Shown here: positions 52,559 through 64,000 of the stretch, in pieces
Layout of the letters: each line of letters opens with the position of its first letter
Numbering within the stretch: position 1 is the first letter of the stretch
Origin: Aaosphaeria pasadenensis
Lineage: Eukaryota; Ascomycota; Dothideomycetes; Pleosporales
DNA length: 64,000 bases
Assembly (NCBI GenBank): GCA_022813625.1
Contig: JAKLMB010000029.1
Span: 248,001-312,000, forward strand
Reading direction: 5' to 3'
Notes under the pieces: generated by a model
What the model was told of the DNA's origin: nothing
Seen by the model: the letters and a program-made list of their open reading frames with translations, nothing else
The model's database searches: none
Translations under genes and position numbers: made by a program

Positions 52559-55500
52559 ATGGCTAACTCGCCGTTCAATCTGAACTATGGCCACCCGGGA
52601 CAGCCGTTGTACGATTTGGAAACCAGCTCGTGGGGGTTTGAGAGGACACCTGGGCAGAATGGACGTTTGCGACAATTAGGCTCCTTCAAGCTTGTAGTAC
52701 CGTCGTCTACTGAAGCCGATCACAGTACTGCAGGAGCATGTGGAAAAACCAACCAAGAAGTACAGCAGTCCACGAAAACTCTCAGCCGCGCCTGTCCAGA
52801 AATCGCACCTGCAATCGACATACTCCCCAATCTCGCGCAGGTCTCCGCAGCCATATCCTCGACGACCGAAGTCTACGACCCGGCGATTGGCCCGCTACTC
52901 TCTTTTGGCACGTTTACGGGCGGCGGGCGGTACATGTACCCGCGACGCATCGCCGCGATACCGACAGGAGACTCAGGCAGCGTTCTCTGTCTTCTGGCGG
53001 TCACAAAGGAGAGACTTGGATGGGGTGCTGACAAGAGCTTTTGGATCGAAGGGCCTTCTCTAGCCAACTGCGAATGTGGATATTGGGCCGACGATGCGGC
53101 GCCGATACAGCAGATATGCTTCTCGCAGGCCGAGAATAGGTCGTCTTTTCTGGCTGTGCGATACCCCACGAGAACTGTCATTTTTCGACCTTGGCAGAAC
53201 AATGTCACGGCGTTTCGGTCGCAGTTCCATAGACTCCCTCCTTCGCGACTGGATGCGCATCGGATATTGGCTTTGTCGATTGAGCAGACGGGGGGTGCCC
53301 CCCACGCGGACGTGACGTTTAATTTTGAATACCAGCGGCAGTTTGGAGTTGTTGATCAGAAGGGGTTTTGGAGTGTTTGGGATATCGATGCTGGATACCG
53401 GGAGAGCGACTACAAGATGTCGTGCACAGTGACGGGGTCCCTGGATTCCATACCCGGGGAACCTGCCACGGAGTCTGGACCTGGGCCACAAGCTGATGGA
53501 TGGGGGAGGATACTGTGGATTGGGAACGTCAATACCGTTGTCGTTTGCAATCGACGCGTGTTGCGAATCTTCGATATTCGAGGTGGACAGACGAACTTGC
53601 TGCAATGTCCCGCACCCATATTGGCGAAATCTCCGGATTGGATTCTTGATGTACAGAAGCATCCGACGCATAAAGGTCACCTCTTTGTGATCACCTCCAG
53701 GCAATTGCTCGTCATGGCGGTGAATCCTCCGACCGATGTTCCCGAGTATAGCAATCCTGTCAAAGGAGGTCGCACATTGGTGTCTTCCTTCCACTACCGG
53801 GGGACGGACGATATCACGCTTCAGATTTATCTTCATGCGAGTTCGGAATCAGGTAATTGAACTTTCTATCTTCGCTCAGAATTTTGTGCTGACCTGATTA
53901 ACAGAAACGCTTGTATTTGTACACTCACGTTTAAATCCATTGATCACGATCTTCAGATTCCAATTTCACGATCAACGAGGCGGCCTACCCTATTCTTGTT
54001 CAGATCCATTGCAATTGGGCCTCGACCGGAGCCTTTTCAGTTCCGTGGAAAAGCCACTGCATATTACCAACCTTCAATTGGATGCTTTAGATTACGGGGA
54101 GGATGATAATCTCCGTGGTACAGGACCCGGCTCTGGCTACTCCAACTCAGGCGTCCGATTCTATCGCCTGGCCGTAATGCTATCGGATCTCAGTGTTCTT
54201 CAGTCATTACTTGTGTACGAGCCTGGCAGATCTCCCCAACATGCCCGGATGAGTGTAGATCTACCAGGCTGGACTCGGATCACCCGTCCACATCTTGCTG
54301 TAGGTCGATCGCCTTCTAATGTCGACTCCAGTGAATTTATCGTTGCTGATGGGTTGGGCCCCACATCGAAACCACAACTGCTTCTGTCGCATCCGCAGAG
54401 GCGTTTCAACGGTACAAATATCGACGTGCCCTCGGATGTTCAGTACTGGACAAACTCCCGGGAAGTAGATAACCGGCTGATATACCAGACTTTGGTGAAG
54501 TCGGCAGCTCGAACGGAAGACTCAAACACGGAATCCGAGAGTGTCACGAGTATCATTCAAGAGGTCAGATCTATCTTAGACGAACAGCTTGTACAGGAAG
54601 AAGTACCTACAGAGACATTGTAAGATTTTTGCAGCCATCTGTCGTAACCAAACTAATAGTCTTAGATTTGAACTTTCTACAACATCTGAGATCGGAGTTG
54701 AGGACGTCGATGAAGCATCTGTACAACTGCAAAGGCTCCTGGATGATACGGGGCGAGATCTGCCTCACCACCTAGAGCGGATTTCGCTCGATAGCATCCT
54801 TCGTATTGATGGCGAGGATGACGAGAGAGCCACCATTTCCTCTCTCTATGACACCATCCTCACTCATTGGATTGGTTCACTCCCAGCACATGTCTCCATA
54901 CCCGTCCGACAGGCAAAAGAGCAATTGGCCCGTCGCATATCTGCTGAAGTCATACTCGCGAGTATCCGAATACGTATGGACAATAGCACAGGTCCCCCTG
55001 GTACGCAAGTAGAAAAGGAGCCGACTGTTGATCTGCCAATCTTGTCATCGCGCAAAGGCATGGGCCAGCCGAACGTTGGCATGAATTCCTTCTCGCAGCC
55101 TCAGCCTCAAACAACCTTTTCGTGGTCACCGCCGGAGGCTTATCAGGGTCTAACGGCTTCTCAGCCTCTCCCGTCCCTAGCTCCAACAGGTGTGACCGCA
55201 ACTACTGTAGAGTCTTTACCCGTCAGCCCTTTCACAAGACTAGGCCAGCATCTTCAATTTGACAAACTACAACCCGTGACGCCTCCTGGCATTCGCGACG
55301 TTCTGACACAATGGACGCCCGGCGCAGATCCTAGAGCATACCAATGGGATGGCAAGATCCTCGGCGCCGAAGACGAGTACGACGACGAAGACGACAACGA
55401 GGAATCGCGGCTTCGCAACCTCAAAGCCCGACGAAAGAAAGAAGAGCAGCTCCGCAAAAGACAGCGACGTGAATTGGAGAAGGAGCAGAGGAAAGCAGAG

Positions 55501-55713
55501 AGTCAGCCTCTCATCGGGATGGATCGGGGCGGCGTTCGAAGGTCGCCGGCGCCGCCTATGTTTGGGCTGGGCATGAGCAGCCAGGTGATGCCGCAGTTTC
55601 CAAGCAGTAGTCAGATTCCTATCGTGCAGAGTCAGATGGAGCCTGGGAGGCACGGGGGTCGGCCGTTGATGTCGAAGAAGAAGGCGAAGGATAAGAGGAA
55701 GAGTGGGTTTTAG
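52559..55713 (+). CDS. RRN6: RNA polymerase I core factor subunit Rrn6-like
   Basis: Exons 52559-53852, 53905-54619 and 54666-55713 with 52- and 46-nt introns encode 1018 aa. The N-terminus (NLNYGHPGQPLYDLETSSWGF) is the opening I recall for fungal Rrn6-like proteins. Residues about 100-520 form a WD40-like propeller region (RRIAAIPTGDSGSVL, FGVVDQKGFWSVWDID, NTVVVCNRRVLRIFDIRGG, ILDVQKHPTHKGHLFVIT). A helical middle follows, then a Gly/Pro/Ser-rich stretch, and a basic tail with RRKKEEQLRKRQRRE and the terminal KKKAKDKRKSGF. Rrn6, with Rrn7 and Rrn11, forms the core factor that recruits Pol I to rDNA promoters in the nucleolus. Length and tail fit. Sequence conservation in this family is low, so the assignment rests on the architecture. 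Confidence 0.82.
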
Positions 55714-56115
55714 TATACTCCTGCAGGCATAGCTATACTGTTAATGGTAATCCTGAAGATGCTATTTGGAATACAAGTATCAGATGACAAAATTTCCGAA
55801 ATGAATGATAGAGCACTGCTGTTCACTTGCTGACGCTGACTTCACGATCTGCGAATCCTTCTTACACTCGCACTTTTATCATCGTGGTCCATCATGCCAT
55901 GTCGGCAGAACGGAAGTTGTCGCGCAGCAAGGCGTTGCAAAGGCGGGCCCGCATCGGAGGTGGGCGGCGCCGCGGGGTAGTAGCTGTTGAGCTCGATTTG
56001 TATAGCTAGGAGGTATTCAACAACATCTATCCCACTATTAAAGCATCAATTGTTGCACTTCTCTCCCTCCAGAACTCCAATCACCACTAAATACATTCAA
56101 TTCATTCTCTCCAAG
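55714..56115. other. Intergenic: RRN6 3' flank and DUF3237 gene promoter
   Basis: No gene; only short frames. Confidence 0.55.
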
Positions 56116-56984
56116 ATGTCCGGTTTCCCAAGTCTCCAACCCGCTTTCACAGTGCGAGTACGTCCACCCGTCGTTTATGCCCCTCTCCCCTCCCCTTCCT
56201 TCTCTACTATCAATATGCACATCACCTGATCGTCCAACCAAAATATAAACCCCAAGAAACCACAAGAAATGAATGATTAATTGACTGACGGTTATATGTG
56301 AGAATAGGTAACCATCGATGCTCCCATCGCAACAGGAGCCCAGCACGGCTCGCCGCTGGTGATCGTGCCAATGGTGTCTGGATCGGTGAAGAGCGAGCCG
56401 GGTTTCGAACCGAAGCTTGATGCTGAACTGTATGATTCATTTCTCTATATCTTGTTGAAATTGTCGATGCTAGAAAAAAAGAGGGGGGAAAGAGGAAGAA
56501 AGGAGAGATAATGGAGATGTAAAGGAAGGAAACGGGAGAAAGGAGTAACGGAAGAGATATAATCGTTTCTAACGAAGTCACAGACACGGCGTAGGATACG
56601 ACTACATCCACAACGACGCCGACGGCAAAAACATGCGCCTCGACGTCCGAAGCCAAGTCAAGTACTTCCCCCATCCCCCTCTCCCACTCCCTCCCCTTTC
56701 TCACAACCCTCCACAGGAACAACGACGGCACCGTCTTCGCCATGTACTACAAAGGCACGGTCGCCCTAACTCCCGGCGTCCAGGCCATCCTGGGCGGCGG
56801 CGCGGACGCCCAGACGACGCCCTACGGCGACTCGTTCGTGACGTTCTCGTTCGAGACTGGGAGCGAGGCGTACAAGGAGCTGCAGAATGGGACGTATGTC
56901 GCTGCCGGGCACTTTGTCACGAATGAGGAGGGGGTGAAGGGGGTGGTGGTGGAGTATAAGGTTAGTAGGGTTGTTAAGGGATGA
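56116..56984 (+). CDS. DUF3237-domain protein
   Basis: Exons 56116-56157, 56308-56429, 56584-56661 and 56717-56984 with introns of 150, 154, 78-bounded and 55 nt (the third separates 56661 and 56717) encode 169 aa. Joined sequence runs LQPAFTVRVTIDAPIATGAQHGSPL in short blocks, then PKLDAELHGVGYDYIHNDADG, RLDVRSQVKNNDGTVFAMYYKG, and closes with DSFVTFSFETGSEAYKEL and AAGHFVTNEEGV. This is the DUF3237 beta-barrel layout common in fungi and bacteria, with the YYKG and usual C-terminal hydrophobic strand. There is no signal peptide. Function is unknown. Three introns in the first half make the 5' exons easy to miss. Confidence 0.85.
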
Positions 56985-59264
56985 TGGAAAGTGTGTGGAG
57001 ATGGGGGATAGGAGATGGGGGTATGTAGATATTAGGTGAATGGTATTCCTGTTTGTCTGCTTTGTGTCGTTTCGGGGTGGTAGGTGGAGGTTGGATTGTG
57101 CGTTATTTGTGATGAAATCATGATGGACGGAAGTGGTGCGAGTACATACTAGTCACTGGATCTTACTTGTATTGATTGCTCAGCGAATGACATGGAGCTT
57201 GTTTGAACGTGTTCCTAGCAGTTCAATGGGTTGTGGTTGTAAGGAGGAGAGAAGATAACAGTAGAAGCTCTTCTGTACCTCAATTCAACTATCCAACCCT
57301 AAGTATAGTGGTTTACTGATCATGTTCACTCCTTGGGATAATAGCGCCCAATGATTGAGCCAGAGGGCCACGTCGACGTTGAAAATCAATTCTACAAGTC
57401 TCGACCGAGAACCAGCGGGAATTGATGCAGTACTTACTGAACTTTGACCACATTTGTTGGGTCTGGACTCTGATTATGACCTTGAACAAAGTATACGTGC
57501 AGGACGTTGCTTACCTTTTGCAAACAGAGTCTCGTGTATTGAATCAGTTGATTCATGCATCTCTTCCTAAGGTCCAGAATTTCTCGAGACGGGTCAAAGC
57601 AATGTACTGTTTCGGAATCGCTCTCCTCAACTACAGGTAGCTACAGATACATCTCCAACATTTATGACTCGGTACACCCGACGCCAACGTCCAAACGGCA
57701 ACGGCCGCCGCAGCTGAAAAGCAAGCCACCGAAGCTTGAGCCATATAATGAGGCAGAATCAAATCGTGTGTTGGCAGTCGGTGGCTTGCAACAAGCACCG
57801 CAAAACCACCTCCCTTGAGCTTAACAACAAGTGCCTGTGCCTGGTTCCGAAGTGGGGCTCTAATTGATTTCCGCCACAACCGTAAATCACAGGGTACTCC
57901 CGTCTCGCGTGCGGTTCTAGGTTGCTTACAACCTGGACGTTATCGTCGTATCTCGTTCTCCCCCATGATCATCATCGTCGTCATGTCGAGTCAGGTTCTT
58001 TTTTTGTCCTTGGTTGGAGGTTGACTATGACGTGTTGAGTATCGTGACTTCAACAGGGAGTCAGGTACCTTGATACTGAAGAGTAAGGTTCGAGTAAGGG
58101 GACATGGAAGTTGTCGTTGTGCTCGTGGAGTACTCGTACGAACGACGTATCATTTCTATGATGTTGAGCCTCCTCGGACACCGCCGCATGGCTTTGCTGA
58201 TGCTACCTGCACAGTACAATAACGTGGATACTTTGCAGGAGTGGCGACAGAGTATTGCATTGTATTGTCTTGTTCCCAACGACACCTGCATCTCGTATTC
58301 CGGGTCTCATAAACCCAGCTCCAGCCAGCCCCGTCCTCTTCACCCATGTCTTTGAGAAATCGCATGATACCATTACGGTCAAGCTCGATCTGACAGCTAA
58401 CAATAACACCACCCAGCAAAGCTTCTGCATCCCAGCCTCTGATCGGGATTGACAAACGAGAAGGAAAAATTGTGGCGCGTTGCTTTGCAGCGCAACGTCA
58501 TTGGCCCCATCGCCCCAGAAAAGGGTTGGTAAACTTGAATGGATTGAAGAGGCAACGAGACAGGGCGAAAACTGGAGGAATACTGTCGATACGAACTGCG
58601 AGTTCCACTTTTGATCCTTTCCGTCGCTATTTCGACGCTAGGGGAATCTCGAAAAAGTAGCCGACTACAAAGCCTAATCTCTAAAAAGGGAGGAGATCCT
58701 CGGTCTAGTGGACTCCGTCCGCGATTCTGGTCGCTGGGGAGGGCCCAAATCGGGGGCAAGCACAGAGTTTAGTAACGTTGCAATGCAGAGACAAAGTCGT
58801 TTATTAGTTTAGTTTCCCCATCTGAAATTCTATTTTTGCCCGCCGGCTAGACAGATGCGCTTTTTGGGGGTGGAGAGAGGGCCAGATGAAACAACCTAGT
58901 CGTGGGTCAATTCGATCTCAATATTGAATAATATCGGGGGTGGTCGCTATTGGCTCTCCGCAATCCATAAACACGAACATGGCGAGAAACAATGACAAGA
59001 GGGTGCTTAAGGAAACTCAAGAGTGGGAATGTAGGGAAGCATTCTAGAAGACAATGCAGATAGTTACCCCATCGGGTTCTTGATAGTTTCGGGCCGTAGG
59101 AAAAGTGGACCAAGATGATGGCCTCATGGAGAATAGATGTGCACATAGAAATACCAGCTTCAAGAAGCACTTTTTGAAAGAAGCATCAGCAATCAACAGT
59201 TCTTTCTCTGTACCATACTTCGATCTACTACCAAAAACCCAAAACCACCTTCGTTTTATTCAAA
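56985..59264. other. Gene-poor stretch, 2.3 kb
   Basis: Short frames on both strands, none with family content, signal peptide or convincing splice continuity. The right end is the promoter of a small secreted-protein gene. I see no repeats of note. Confidence 0.5.
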
Positions 59265-59726
59265 ATGTACACCAACATCCTCGCCACTCTCCTCGCCGTT
59301 GCGCCTTTCGTCGCCGCGAGCCCAGTCTCTCCCGAGCCTCATGGCGCTCCCGTTGGCATCCGCGAGTGCTCCGGCTCTTCTCTCACTAGCGACGACTTCA
59401 ATGCCTTCGCGGACGTGATTCTGACCAAGGAGTCCTTCACCGCGCAACCCAGCATGACCCGCTACCAGTTCCAGGAGCAAGTCAACGGCAAATGCGTCCA
59501 GGTGCAGATCTACAACCAGAACTGCAACAACGCCTACGAGGTCGATGGAGACAGCCTCGCCAACGCCATCCGAAGCATCACTGAGCAGTGCTCCGAGACG
59601 GCTGGCCAGACCGCGGGCTGGGGATACTACCGCAATGTCAACACCGCCGATACCTACAAGAACCAGCTCTGGGTTCTTACTTCCGAGTGCAACACCCGCA
59701 TCATCCGCAGCGCCTGCGCCCCATAG
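59265..59726 (+). CDS. Small secreted six-cysteine protein (153 aa)
   Basis: A single exon of 153 codons. The signal peptide (about 1-18, MYTNILATLLAVAPFVAA) is followed by a short Pro-rich segment (SPVSPEPHGAP) that may be a propeptide. The mature part has six cysteines: C35, C77, C87, C109, C142 and C151, an even number suited to three disulfides. No enzyme motif is visible. It is rich in Asn, Gln, Thr and Ser (QVQIYNQNCNNAYEVDGDS). I do not recognise the family. Small secreted Cys-containing proteins of fungi include effectors, hydrophobin-like and cell-wall proteins, but the spacing is not that of hydrophobins. Third-position C bias suggests good expression. Confidence 0.8.
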   Translation: MYTNILATLLAVAPFVAASPVSPEPHGAPVGIRECSGSSLTSDDFNAFADVILTKESFTAQPSMTRYQFQEQVNGKCVQVQIYNQNCNNAYEVDGDSLANAIRSITEQCSETAGQTAGWGYYRNVNTADTYKNQLWVLTSECNTRIIRSACAP

Positions 59727-61094
59727 AGGAGGACTTGATGAATTGGCATGGGAATCGAAGTTCGATGGGACAAAGAGACTGCAACATCGCTTGTCCTTCG
59801 AGACATGGATAGTGAGCGGCAATTTAACCGAAGGACTCGCTTCCAGGTGTGAGAATTCAAGGCCTGCCAGGATCGTTACTGAACGTCGAAAAAAGCTATA
59901 ATGTAAATCACTTAATGATAATGAAAACTCTGTTGCAGTTGGGGGCTGCATAGCCCTAGAAACTTTCATGAAAAGTTCGTCTTGTCTTGTTGTGATGTAT
60001 TGGTGTTGATAGTCTCCACATAGTCGTGTCCTATGCGCCAGACGCAACTGTCCATCCCATGTGGTGAATGTGTACTTTCTGTACGTGTTTAACAAATTGA
60101 ATCCTTTACGTTGGTATAATGGTAGACTTATTCATTCCAGATATTCCGGAAATATGAATCAGCTCAAGCAACAGAGAGGTTTCCTATTCGCAAGTCAAAG
60201 TTCGATCTGCTAATCGACACATCTGCCATTACAAGCTTCTAAATCAATACACTTTTCTCCTTCTCAAAGACAACGCTTTCCAGGTCTTATATCCGAAGAT
60301 TGGCTAGAACACTTGGTCATTGTCGTTGGCCAATCACCATCATTTTGGGTAGGAGTCCTGCATTTTGCCGTCAACCCCATTCGTCTTGCATCAATTACAA
60401 CACTATATTTAGCCATTCAATTGAGAAATCACCTGCCTCTCTTACTTGATACCTCTTTGCAAACCGTCAAGTCTACCAATTGACTCCTCAAATGCAAAGA
60501 TGCCGCTTGACTCGAATCCTTATATTCATTATACGAGCCCCGCAATCTGGAAGAACGACCCACAGTTCTTTTATCGCGAATCATGCAATGTCATGTCTCG
60601 TAGCCGGGTCAAGATGGCAGTTCGCTTCTCGCTACGTGATGTCATGCAATATACTCGATATGAAGAACGGGTGCGGAACATGCGAGTGAGGGGCTCCAAA
60701 ACCACGAAATCGTGAAGCTTGTTGGTCGTTTGGATATTAAGATGCCTCAAACACCTTGCGATTCTGTTTCCGCGACATTCGATTGGCTGCGTTGTAGAGT
60801 TTGGTCTCGTATAATAGGATTCTTGATACCAAAAAGAATCCGGCGCGCAGCATTATGTCGTCCAGAATCCGAGTTACTAAACAGAGAGCAGCATCATCGT
60901 TAATCTATATGCCTCCGCGAACCGTTCGTCGAGAGACATATAAAAGGAGTGGATCACTGGAGGCTAAGATCGACAGAGAACTGCGAGTGCAGAATTACCG
61001 GTATCTTACATCGAATTGTGACTCTACAAATACAAACCTACAAGTAAGGGCCCTTCGAATCCAGGTCTGCGGAAAGGTACTGATTGTCGTAGCA
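59727..61094. other. Intergenic 1.4 kb between the two small secreted-protein genes
   Basis: No gene supported. A TATA box (60939-60945) precedes the second small protein. A putative leader intron (gtaaggg near 61044 to gtcgtag near 61092) would end just before its start codon. A 70-89 codon frame at 60446-60715 is unconvincing. Confidence 0.5.
60939..60945 (+). promoter_or_regulatory. TATA box of the 73-aa secreted protein gene
   Basis: Sequence tataaaa, 150 nt before the ATG at 61095. Confidence 0.55.
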
Positions 61095-61316
61095 ATGAAG
61101 CTCATCTTCCTCACCGCACTGCTTCCACTTGCAATCGCCAGCGCCATCCCCGCTGATCCTTATCCTGCTCCATGCGGTCGCTCTGATCCATCGGGCATCT
61201 GCACGAAGAAGGAAACCTGCTACAAGAAGGGTGGATTCTGGGTTCAGAGAGATTGCACCTTCTACAACGTTTTGGACATTGGATGCTGCTACAGCATTCC
61301 CGATAAGAAAGATTAG
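61095..61316 (+). CDS. Small secreted six-cysteine peptide (73 aa)
   Basis: A single exon of 73 codons from the ATG at 61095. The frame is open further upstream, but the signal peptide (MKLIFLTALLPLAIASA) starts at this ATG. Cysteines are C27, C36, C42, C54, C64 and C65, a C-x8-C-x5-C-x11-C-x9-CC pattern suited to three disulfides, with a Lys-rich loop (CTKKETCYKKGG) and an acidic/basic tail. The paired final cysteines recall small secreted peptides of the antifungal or effector type; the spacing does not match hydrophobins (8 Cys) or CFEM (8 Cys). I do not recognise a specific family. Activity cannot be inferred from this sequence. Confidence 0.75.
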   Translation: MKLIFLTALLPLAIASAIPADPYPAPCGRSDPSGICTKKETCYKKGGFWVQRDCTFYNVLDIGCCYSIPDKKD

Positions 61317-62511
61317 GCCTCTAATCTTACTAGGAATGAGAAGATCTGACTGGAGTTGATAAATGGTCTTGAGTTCAAATATCAGAATTGGGCCTCGTTT
61401 GATGTCGAATATGATATCTAGTAATCGCATTCCTTCATTCTTGGACTGATCACAAGACAAGATGTTTGTACTTGAGCAGTGAAATATACCCCATAGGAGT
61501 GACATGCAGATTGTATTGGGCTCATATGATGTAATGGCAATCCTAGCGAAGCCATCGGAAAATCGTTGAAGATCTGACAGCGGGCAACGGGATAGATTAG
61601 ATTAGATCTCGATAGAGGCCGAGGTTAACCACCCTAGGTTAGCGGCCTCAACATGACTAACCATTCACTTAGCACCACCAACACGTGCTCCGTAATTTCT
61701 CCACAGAAGCGACGACGTTCGGAAACCTCAACCCTCCCTTTGCTCGAGCTATCCCCAGGTTATTTTCTTCACTAATATCTTTGCCTCTTTGACCCCTTCA
61801 CTGCTGTTTGCAGTTGTTACTGCGTTCTCGCGCGTCGGTTTGTGTTCGAGCCTTTGCCGACGCACACTCCGACTGCCCGATTTTTTCGCGTCACGAGTTA
61901 CTGTGTTCCGAGTCAGCCCGAAACATTTTTTTTCAACCCTCAACCTCTTATCCGAATAATGTGTATACGAATGTCGATGCCTGAGGGCGCACCCAGCGAA
62001 GCTCTATAGGTCATACGAGTACTAAACATTCTACTTCTGAGCTTGTACGTTGCTAAACTTCCTCTCCCCAATGCAAGATCCCCAGATCCCAGTTCGCACG
62101 TACCCTGGCCCGGTTTTTTCCACAATGGCCGTGTGCTGGGGACTATAAACCCTCCAGATATCGCCACCCGTGTTTTGTTTATTCGTTGCGACTTTCGCCT
62201 TTGGGAACCGTGCCGGATCATTCGACTTTCCACTGTGCCTCCCATGCCAGGCTCTGGAAACGACAGTGGATCCCGAAGCTTTGCTGCTACTCAAGCTGGC
62301 AAGCTTATCTTGTGATTTGATATTTCCCTGTTGCCGATTCGTATGCAGCGTTGGCTTCTAGCCTCAGCATGCAGATCCTACATCAGTCGCTAAATCTCTT
62401 GTAACCTCTTCCAGACATTCGGTACTCCAATCATACGACGGTTGAGGAAGCGTTTACTATTCTACGCTAGACAGTCGTCCTACATCGGAGAGGGCTGGTC
62501 CATTTCTAGTC
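61317..62511. other. Intergenic 1.2 kb
   Basis: No gene seen. The right part is the presumed promoter and leader of the F-box/Cys-rich gene. Confidence 0.5.
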
Positions 62512-63603
62512 ATGGTACTCAGCTCTACCATGAAGCGAAAGCGATGTCAAAGCCCTACAGAATCGCTTCCTTCCAAGAAGGTTGCTCAAGAGATAGATGC
62601 AGGAAGTCCGGGCAAAATCTGTCAGCTCATCTGTATTCTCCAGCAATATGGCTTGCTAGTGGGCATCACGAAACACCTTTTCCCAAAGGATCTACATGCA
62701 CTGGCGGCGACTTCTAAAGCGACTTACAATGCCATTTTCCCGAGAAACACAAGCCGGTGTAGCTTGCTTAAGAAGATGCCTTGTGATGGCCGTGGTGTCG
62801 CCATACGAAATGACCTACATAAGAGATCCCAGTTCAGCCAAGGAGCCGTGGAGAGTAATCAATGTGGTACTGTCGCCAAAAACCGGAAAGTTGAGTCTCG
62901 GCCATGTGTCAAGTGCAAGGTCACTACATGTGACGAGTGTCGAATACATTGCGTCTACCAAAGCATCCGGCATCCTGCAGATGAGCCGGATGAATTCGAT
63001 AATTACAGCGGCTTTGTGCTCTTAGATGAGACCGAAATGGGAGTGCTAAGCCATTCCCACATGTTTGCAAACGACGACCTACCAAATGGCGCTGCACGGT
63101 GGGGAGAATTACCACACCATGATCAAGGCTTTCTCGATATCCCACTCGACTCTCCTACATTTGTGTCTCCGGTGGAAATCGAAGAACTGATCAGCATGGA
63201 CCTGGGAATGCGTCCCATAGCTGCCGAGGTGTCATCAGGGATAGCGCATCCGTCTTCTATCCTTAGAGCCTTTTGGAACATTACCGAGAAGCGCAAGCGA
63301 CCATGCTGCAAAACATGCCTATCAAAGCTTGTCCGCCGTGGTGACAAAACACACACCGTGTGCGACTGCACACTGAAAAGCCAATTCCTTGACCGATGGC
63401 TTTGTCTTCGTTGTTACCAACTGGAACAGAAGACCGTGGAAGAATCCACCGAAGGCGCAGCCGATGAGCTCTCTGGACTCTGTAATTGCGGAGAAACACT
63501 TGATGATGAAACTGAACGAGTAATTTGCCTATGGTGTTACGGCGAAGTCACCAACCCATGGGGCGTTATTGACGTCCAATCCCCTACTTCAACTGTGGCA
63601 TAA
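62512..63603 (+). CDS. F-box-like, cysteine-rich fungal protein
   Basis: A single exon of 363 codons. After a Lys/Arg-rich head (MKRKRCQSP) comes an F-box-like helix set (about 37-76, LFPKDLHALAATSKATYNAIF). Next is a Cys cluster, RPCVKCKVTTCDECRIHCVYQ (about 131-151), reminiscent of the RPCxxC-x-CDECRxH block seen beside F-boxes in fungal proteins. The C-terminal region adds CCKTCLSKL, CDCTLKSQF, LCLRCYQLE, CNCGETL and CLWCYG, so about five more CxxC-type pairs, suggesting several zinc sites. F-box proteins normally link substrates to SCF ubiquitin ligases; that role is inferred. No transmembrane segment or signal peptide. Confidence 0.75.
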   Translation: MVLSSTMKRKRCQSPTESLPSKKVAQEIDAGSPGKICQLICILQQYGLLVGITKHLFPKDLHALAATSKATYNAIFPRNTSRCSLLKKMPCDGRGVAIRNDLHKRSQFSQGAVESNQCGTVAKNRKVESRPCVKCKVTTCDECRIHCVYQSIRHPADEPDEFDNYSGFVLLDETEMGVLSHSHMFANDDLPNGAARWGELPHHDQGFLDIPLDSPTFVSPVEIEELISMDLGMRPIAAEVSSGIAHPSSILRAFWNITEKRKRPCCKTCLSKLVRRGDKTHTVCDCTLKSQFLDRWLCLRCYQLEQKTVEESTEGAADELSGLCNCGETLDDETERVICLWCYGEVTNPWGVIDVQSPTSTVA

Positions 63604-64000
63604 ACATGCCCTAACTATTCACCTTGTCGTTTCGCTCATGAAACGGCTCGCGTACCTTCAGCGGATACCCCGGATCGACGGTGTACGGAACTGGAGTTTC
63701 TTTCCCTATTTTATCGGCATATACCCTGGATTTAAAAGCGAGCTGGGATGTTCAATTCTCCCTACGATGTTCGAGATATACCCAGGGTTGCTGCAACATG
63801 GCGTTCGAGTCGAGAGGTTTATTATTTTTTGGGGCCCACATCCGTCTTTTCCTTTCATTCTCGTTTTCAAAAGTGTTTCTTTTGGAACACCTTTCCAACT
63901 CTCCTCTTCTCTTTGTACCACCACCAATTGTAACAACACCATGTCTTTATATCCGCAATGGTAATGATTAATGAGTCTTTCATGCAAATTATCTCTTTCT
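63604..64000. other. 3' flank to window edge
   Basis: No gene supported; frames of about 60-130 codons overlap on both strands without family content. Any gene further right begins outside the window. Confidence 0.5.

Noticed and set aside
60120..60175. tRNA-like start (ggtataatggtagac)
   Set aside because: No T-loop within tRNA length downstream.
60446..60715. Frame of about 70-89 codons behind a TATA-like sequence
   Set aside because: No family content, signal peptide or codon bias; competing frame on the same strand.
1..64000. Transposon, RIP-mutated repeat or CRISPR array
   Set aside because: No transposase, reverse transcriptase, long terminal repeats or regularly spaced repeats; the A/T-rich patches are short and lack element remnants.

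Overview
The window is nuclear DNA from a filamentous ascomycete (Pezizomycotina). Genes lie about 2 kb apart on both strands. Most are split by 46-80 nt GT-AG introns with CTAAC-like branch sites, and nearly every protein belongs to a fungal family. The class (Dothideomycetes, Leotiomycetes or other) cannot be fixed from the sequence alone. I recognise no transposon, CRISPR array, tRNA, rRNA or plasmid-like element.

Layout. 1-15.6 kb: a TPR/SET-type protein running off the left edge (-), a molybdenum-cofactor-sulfurase-like protein lacking the MOSC domain (-), the AAA ATPase RIX7 (-) divergent from ESCRT-III VPS20 (+), a PITH protein (+) convergent with LSM8 (-), a membrane-anchored beta-propeller lectin-like protein (-) and an LRR protein (+). 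16-30 kb: an SDR oxidoreductase and a beta-lactamase-fold hydrolase in tandem (+), an unrecognised acidic protein (-), a GNAT acetyltransferase (+), the four-RRM nucleolar protein NOP4 (+), a small Cys-rich protein (+) and a cytochrome-b5-like MAPR protein (-). 30-46 kb: a ten-exon secreted agmatinase-family enzyme (-) divergent from a DUF1295 membrane protein (+), an MFS transporter (+), ribosomal protein L9 in nine exons including an 8-nt microexon (+), and a DUF6699 protein (+). 46-64 kb: secreted dipeptidyl peptidase DPP4 (+), a DHX35-like DEAH helicase (+), kinetochore SPC25 (-) divergent from RNA polymerase I factor RRN6 (+), a DUF3237 protein (+), two small secreted six-cysteine proteins (+) and an F-box/Cys-rich protein (+).

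The genes do not form one pathway. Several serve ribosome and RNA biology (RIX7, NOP4, RRN6, RPL9, LSM8, DHX35), as expected of a core chromosome segment. The accessory flavour comes from the secreted or membrane proteins: the lectin-like propeller, the agmatinase, DPP4, the MFS transporter and the two Cys-rich candidates. Two long stretches without recognisable genes (26.0-28.7 kb and 39.9-42.9 kb) and four of 1.4-2.3 kb hold only simple-sequence tracts and candidate regulatory sites. Exon boundaries were set by hand from splice signals, frame continuity and remembered family conservation. No alignment or database search was run.
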